Below are positions 62,149 through 64,000 of a DNA stretch of 64,000 nt, piece by piece; position 1 is the first letter of the stretch, and every line of letters begins with the position of its first letter. The notes beneath the pieces were generated by a model that saw nothing but the letters and a program-made list of their open reading frames with translations, was not told the origin of the DNA and searched no databases. The stretch is taken from NCBI RefSeq assembly GCF_946479885.1, contig NZ_CAMLHM010000002.1, positions 124,001 to 188,000 on the forward strand, given 5' to 3'. The position numbers and the translations under genes are program-made. This DNA is from an uncultured Devosia sp. (GTDB lineage Bacteria > Pseudomonadota > Alphaproteobacteria > Rhizobiales > Devosiaceae).

Positions 62149-64000
62149 ATGGTCGACCTGCCCACCGGCACCGCCCGCCCTGCCTTCAAGGTGCCGACAC
62201 CCGGCTCGGTGATCGACCTCCTGCGCTCGGGCGACATTGCCCTCGCCGCCGGTGTCATGGGCCTGATCGTCATCCTGATCGTGCCGATGCCGGCGCTGCT
62301 GGTCGACGGTCTCCTGGCCATCTCGATCGTCTTCTCGGTCATGATCCTGATGACGGCCCTGTTCATCCAGAAGCCGCTGGAATTCTCGTCCTTCCCGACG
62401 GTTCTGCTGATTGCCACCATGCTGCGGCTGGGCCTCAACCTGGCGACCACGCGCCTGATCCTGAGCGAGGGTCACACCGGCACTTCGGCCGCCGGCCACG
62501 TCATCGAGGCCTTCGGCAACTTCGTGACGCGCGGCAATTTCGTCATCGGTATCGTCGTCTTCATCATCCTGGTCATCGTCAACTTCATCGTCATCACCAA
62601 GGGTTCCGGCCGTATCGCCGAGGTGGCCGCCCGCTTCAGCCTGGACGCCATGCCCGGCAAGCAGATGGCCATCGACGCCGACCTCTCGGCTGGCCTGATC
62701 GACGAAGACACCGCCAAGCGCCGTCGTGCCGAACTCGAAGGCGAGAGCGCCTTCTTCGGTAACATGGACGGTGCGTCCAAATTCGTGCGTGGCGACGCCA
62801 TTGCCGGCCTCATCATCACCTTCATCAATGTCAGCGCCGGCATGCTGATCGGCATGATGCAGGAGGGCCTGAGCTTCCAGGAAGCCGGCAATGTCTATAC
62901 CCTGCTGACCATCGGCGACGGCCTTGTCAGCCAGATCCCGGCGCTGATCGTGTCGACCGCCGCCGGTATCCTCGTCTCCAAGTCCGGCGTCACCGGCTCG
63001 GCCGACAAAGCGCTATCGGCGCAGTTCACCGGCTATCCGCGTGCCTTGGGCATGTCCTCGGCCGTGATGGGTCTCCTGGCCTTCCTGCCCGGCATGCCCA
63101 TCATTCCGTTCCTGGCTCTGGCGGGTGGGGTTGGCTATGTTGCCTGGCGGGCCGCCGGTACCAAGGACGTCAAGGACGCCCAGGCCACGCTCGACCAGAT
63201 TGCCAAGTCGCCATCCCAACCCGGTGCGCCGGGTGCGCCGAGCGCCAATGCCGAAGCGCCGATCACCGACAGCCTCAAGATCGACGAACTCAAGCTCGAA
63301 CTGGGCTACGGCCTGCTGGGCCTGGTCAAGGAAGACGAGAACGGCAGCGACCGCCTCACCGAGCAGATCAAGGCGCTGCGTCGCCAGCTCGCCATCGAGC
63401 TCGGCTTCGTCATGCCGCCGGTGCGCATCCTCGACAACATGCAGCTCGAGCCCAACATCTACAAGGTGCGCATCAAGGAGGTGGAGGCCGGCGTCGGCGA
63501 GGTCTACGCCAACCAGCTCATGATCATGGACCCCTATGGCAACCAGATCGACCTGCCGGGCACCCACACCACCGAGCCCACCTTCGGCCTGCCCGCCACC
63601 TGGATCGAACCCGCCCTGCGCGACGAAGCCGAACTGCGCGGCCTCTCCATCATCGATCCGTCGACCGTCATCTCGACCCACCTGACCGAGGTGCTCAAGG
63701 CGAATGTCGCGGACCTCCTGAGCTATGCCAACGTCCAGTCGCTGCTCTCGGGCCTGCCCAAGGACCAGCAGAAGCTGGTGGAAGACATCGTCCCGGGGCT
63801 CATCTCGGTCTCGGGCGTGCAGCGCGTGCTGCAGACCCTGCTCAACGAGCGCATCTCCATCCGCGATCTCTCGACCATCCTGGAGGGCATTGCCGAAATC
63901 GCCGGCCCCGGCCGCTCGGTACAGACCATTGCCGAGCACGTCCGCAGCCGCCTGGCGCGCCAGCTCTGCGCCGCCAATCTGGGCCCCGATGGCAACCTGC
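62149..64000 (+). CDS. flhA: Flagellar export gate protein FlhA (cut by window end)
   Basis: 617 residues are visible from ATG 62149; the family runs to about 690-700, so the tail lies beyond the window. N-terminal membrane part with about eight helices (LLVDGLLAISIVFSVMILMT onwards), the FHIPEP-type loop (ATMLRLGLNLATTRLIL), then the large cytoplasmic domain (LELGYGLLGLVKEDENG, LIVSTAAGILVSKSG). Starts 7 bases after the flbD stop. Confidence 0.95.
   Translation, partial: MVDLPTGTARPAFKVPTPGSVIDLLRSGDIALAAGVMGLIVILIVPMPALLVDGLLAISIVFSVMILMTALFIQKPLEFSSFPTVLLIATMLRLGLNLATTRLILSEGHTGTSAAGHVIEAFGNFVTRGNFVIGIVVFIILVIVNFIVITKGSGRIAEVAARFSLDAMPGKQMAIDADLSAGLIDEDTAKRRRAELEGESAFFGNMDGASKFVRGDAIAGLIITFINVSAGMLIGMMQEGLSFQEAGNVYTLLTIGDGLVSQIPALIVSTAAGILVSKSGVTGSADKALSAQFTGYPRALGMSSAVMGLLAFLPGMPIIPFLALAGGVGYVAWRAAGTKDVKDAQATLDQIAKSPSQPGAPGAPSANAEAPITDSLKIDELKLELGYGLLGLVKEDENGSDRLTEQIKALRRQLAIELGFVMPPVRILDNMQLEPNIYKVRIKEVEAGVGEVYANQLMIMDPYGNQIDLPGTHTTEPTFGLPATWIEPALRDEAELRGLSIIDPSTVISTHLTEVLKANVADLLSYANVQSLLSGLPKDQQKLVEDIVPGLISVSGVQRVLQTLLNERISIRDLSTILEGIAEIAGPGRSVQTIAEHVRSRLARQLCAANLGPDGNL

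Overview
The window looks like a chromosomal segment of an alphaproteobacterium of the order Hyphomicrobiales (Rhizobiales). A Devosia-type soil or plant-associated organism is my best guess, but that is inference. Evidence: high GC; a SciP (DUF1153) gene; a FlbD-like sigma-54 activator inside the flagellar operon; a GTTC-N7-GTTC LexA box; a CtrA-like box before fliF; and several sugar and oligosaccharide ABC importers under LacI regulators.

Layout. 0-1.1 kb: the tail of an unknown gene and a short tyrosine recombinase. 1.1-7.0 kb: a six-gene minus-strand redox/efflux operon (NepI-like MFS exporter, cyclophilin-like lipocalin-size protein, cupin, zinc alcohol dehydrogenase, aldo/keto reductase, SDR) with a divergent LysR gene. 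7.3-10.8 kb: a second small stress-type cluster (DsbA/FrnE-like protein, metallo-beta-lactamase-fold protein with an altered metal motif, two SnoaL-like proteins) with its own divergent LysR gene. 10.8-21.4 kb: a rhamnoside utilisation operon (GH78 alpha-L-rhamnosidase, CUT1 sugar ABC transporter, exported type-B carboxylesterase, LacI) with a second, paralogous LacI gene divergent from it. 21.4-22.1 kb: a decayed IS1182-type transposase fragment and a strong 13-bp dyad. 22.1-32.9 kb: a peptide/oligosaccharide-type ABC operon joined to a GHL6-like glycosidase, a LacI regulator and a CocE/NonD hydrolase. It contains a chimeric gene scar (SDR start fused to a permease end), which shows past deletion. 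33.5-40.5 kb: an accessory island of mostly unknown genes ending at an elongator tRNA-Met. It holds a six-gene overlapping AAA+ ATPase / phosphoesterase / zinc-ribbon cassette, several small HTH proteins, a frameshifted PD-(D/E)XK-like nuclease and a HEPN-like protein.

40.7-43.5 kb: a UdgX uracil-DNA glycosylase and its partner radical SAM protein, with a LexA box directly upstream and a C-terminal sliding-clamp motif, so probably an SOS repair operon. 43.5-45.4 kb: a monooxygenase and a glyoxalase/dioxygenase gene between two inverted copies of a ~138-bp palindromic repeat. 45.4-48.2 kb: an ECF sigma factor overlapping a membrane VWA protein. 48.2-50.1 kb: small membrane proteins and mnmA.

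50.2-64.0 kb is the flagellar locus: fliK-flgD behind a textbook sigma-54 promoter, sciP, an inserted housekeeping/accessory group (DUF4037 protein, cytochrome c, NmrA-type reductase with HxlR regulator, GST), then fliF-fliG-fliH-fliN-flbD-flhA (flhA cut by the window end). FlbD-like activator, sigma-54 promoter, SciP and a CtrA-like box together suggest a Caulobacter-like cell-cycle-coupled flagellar hierarchy.
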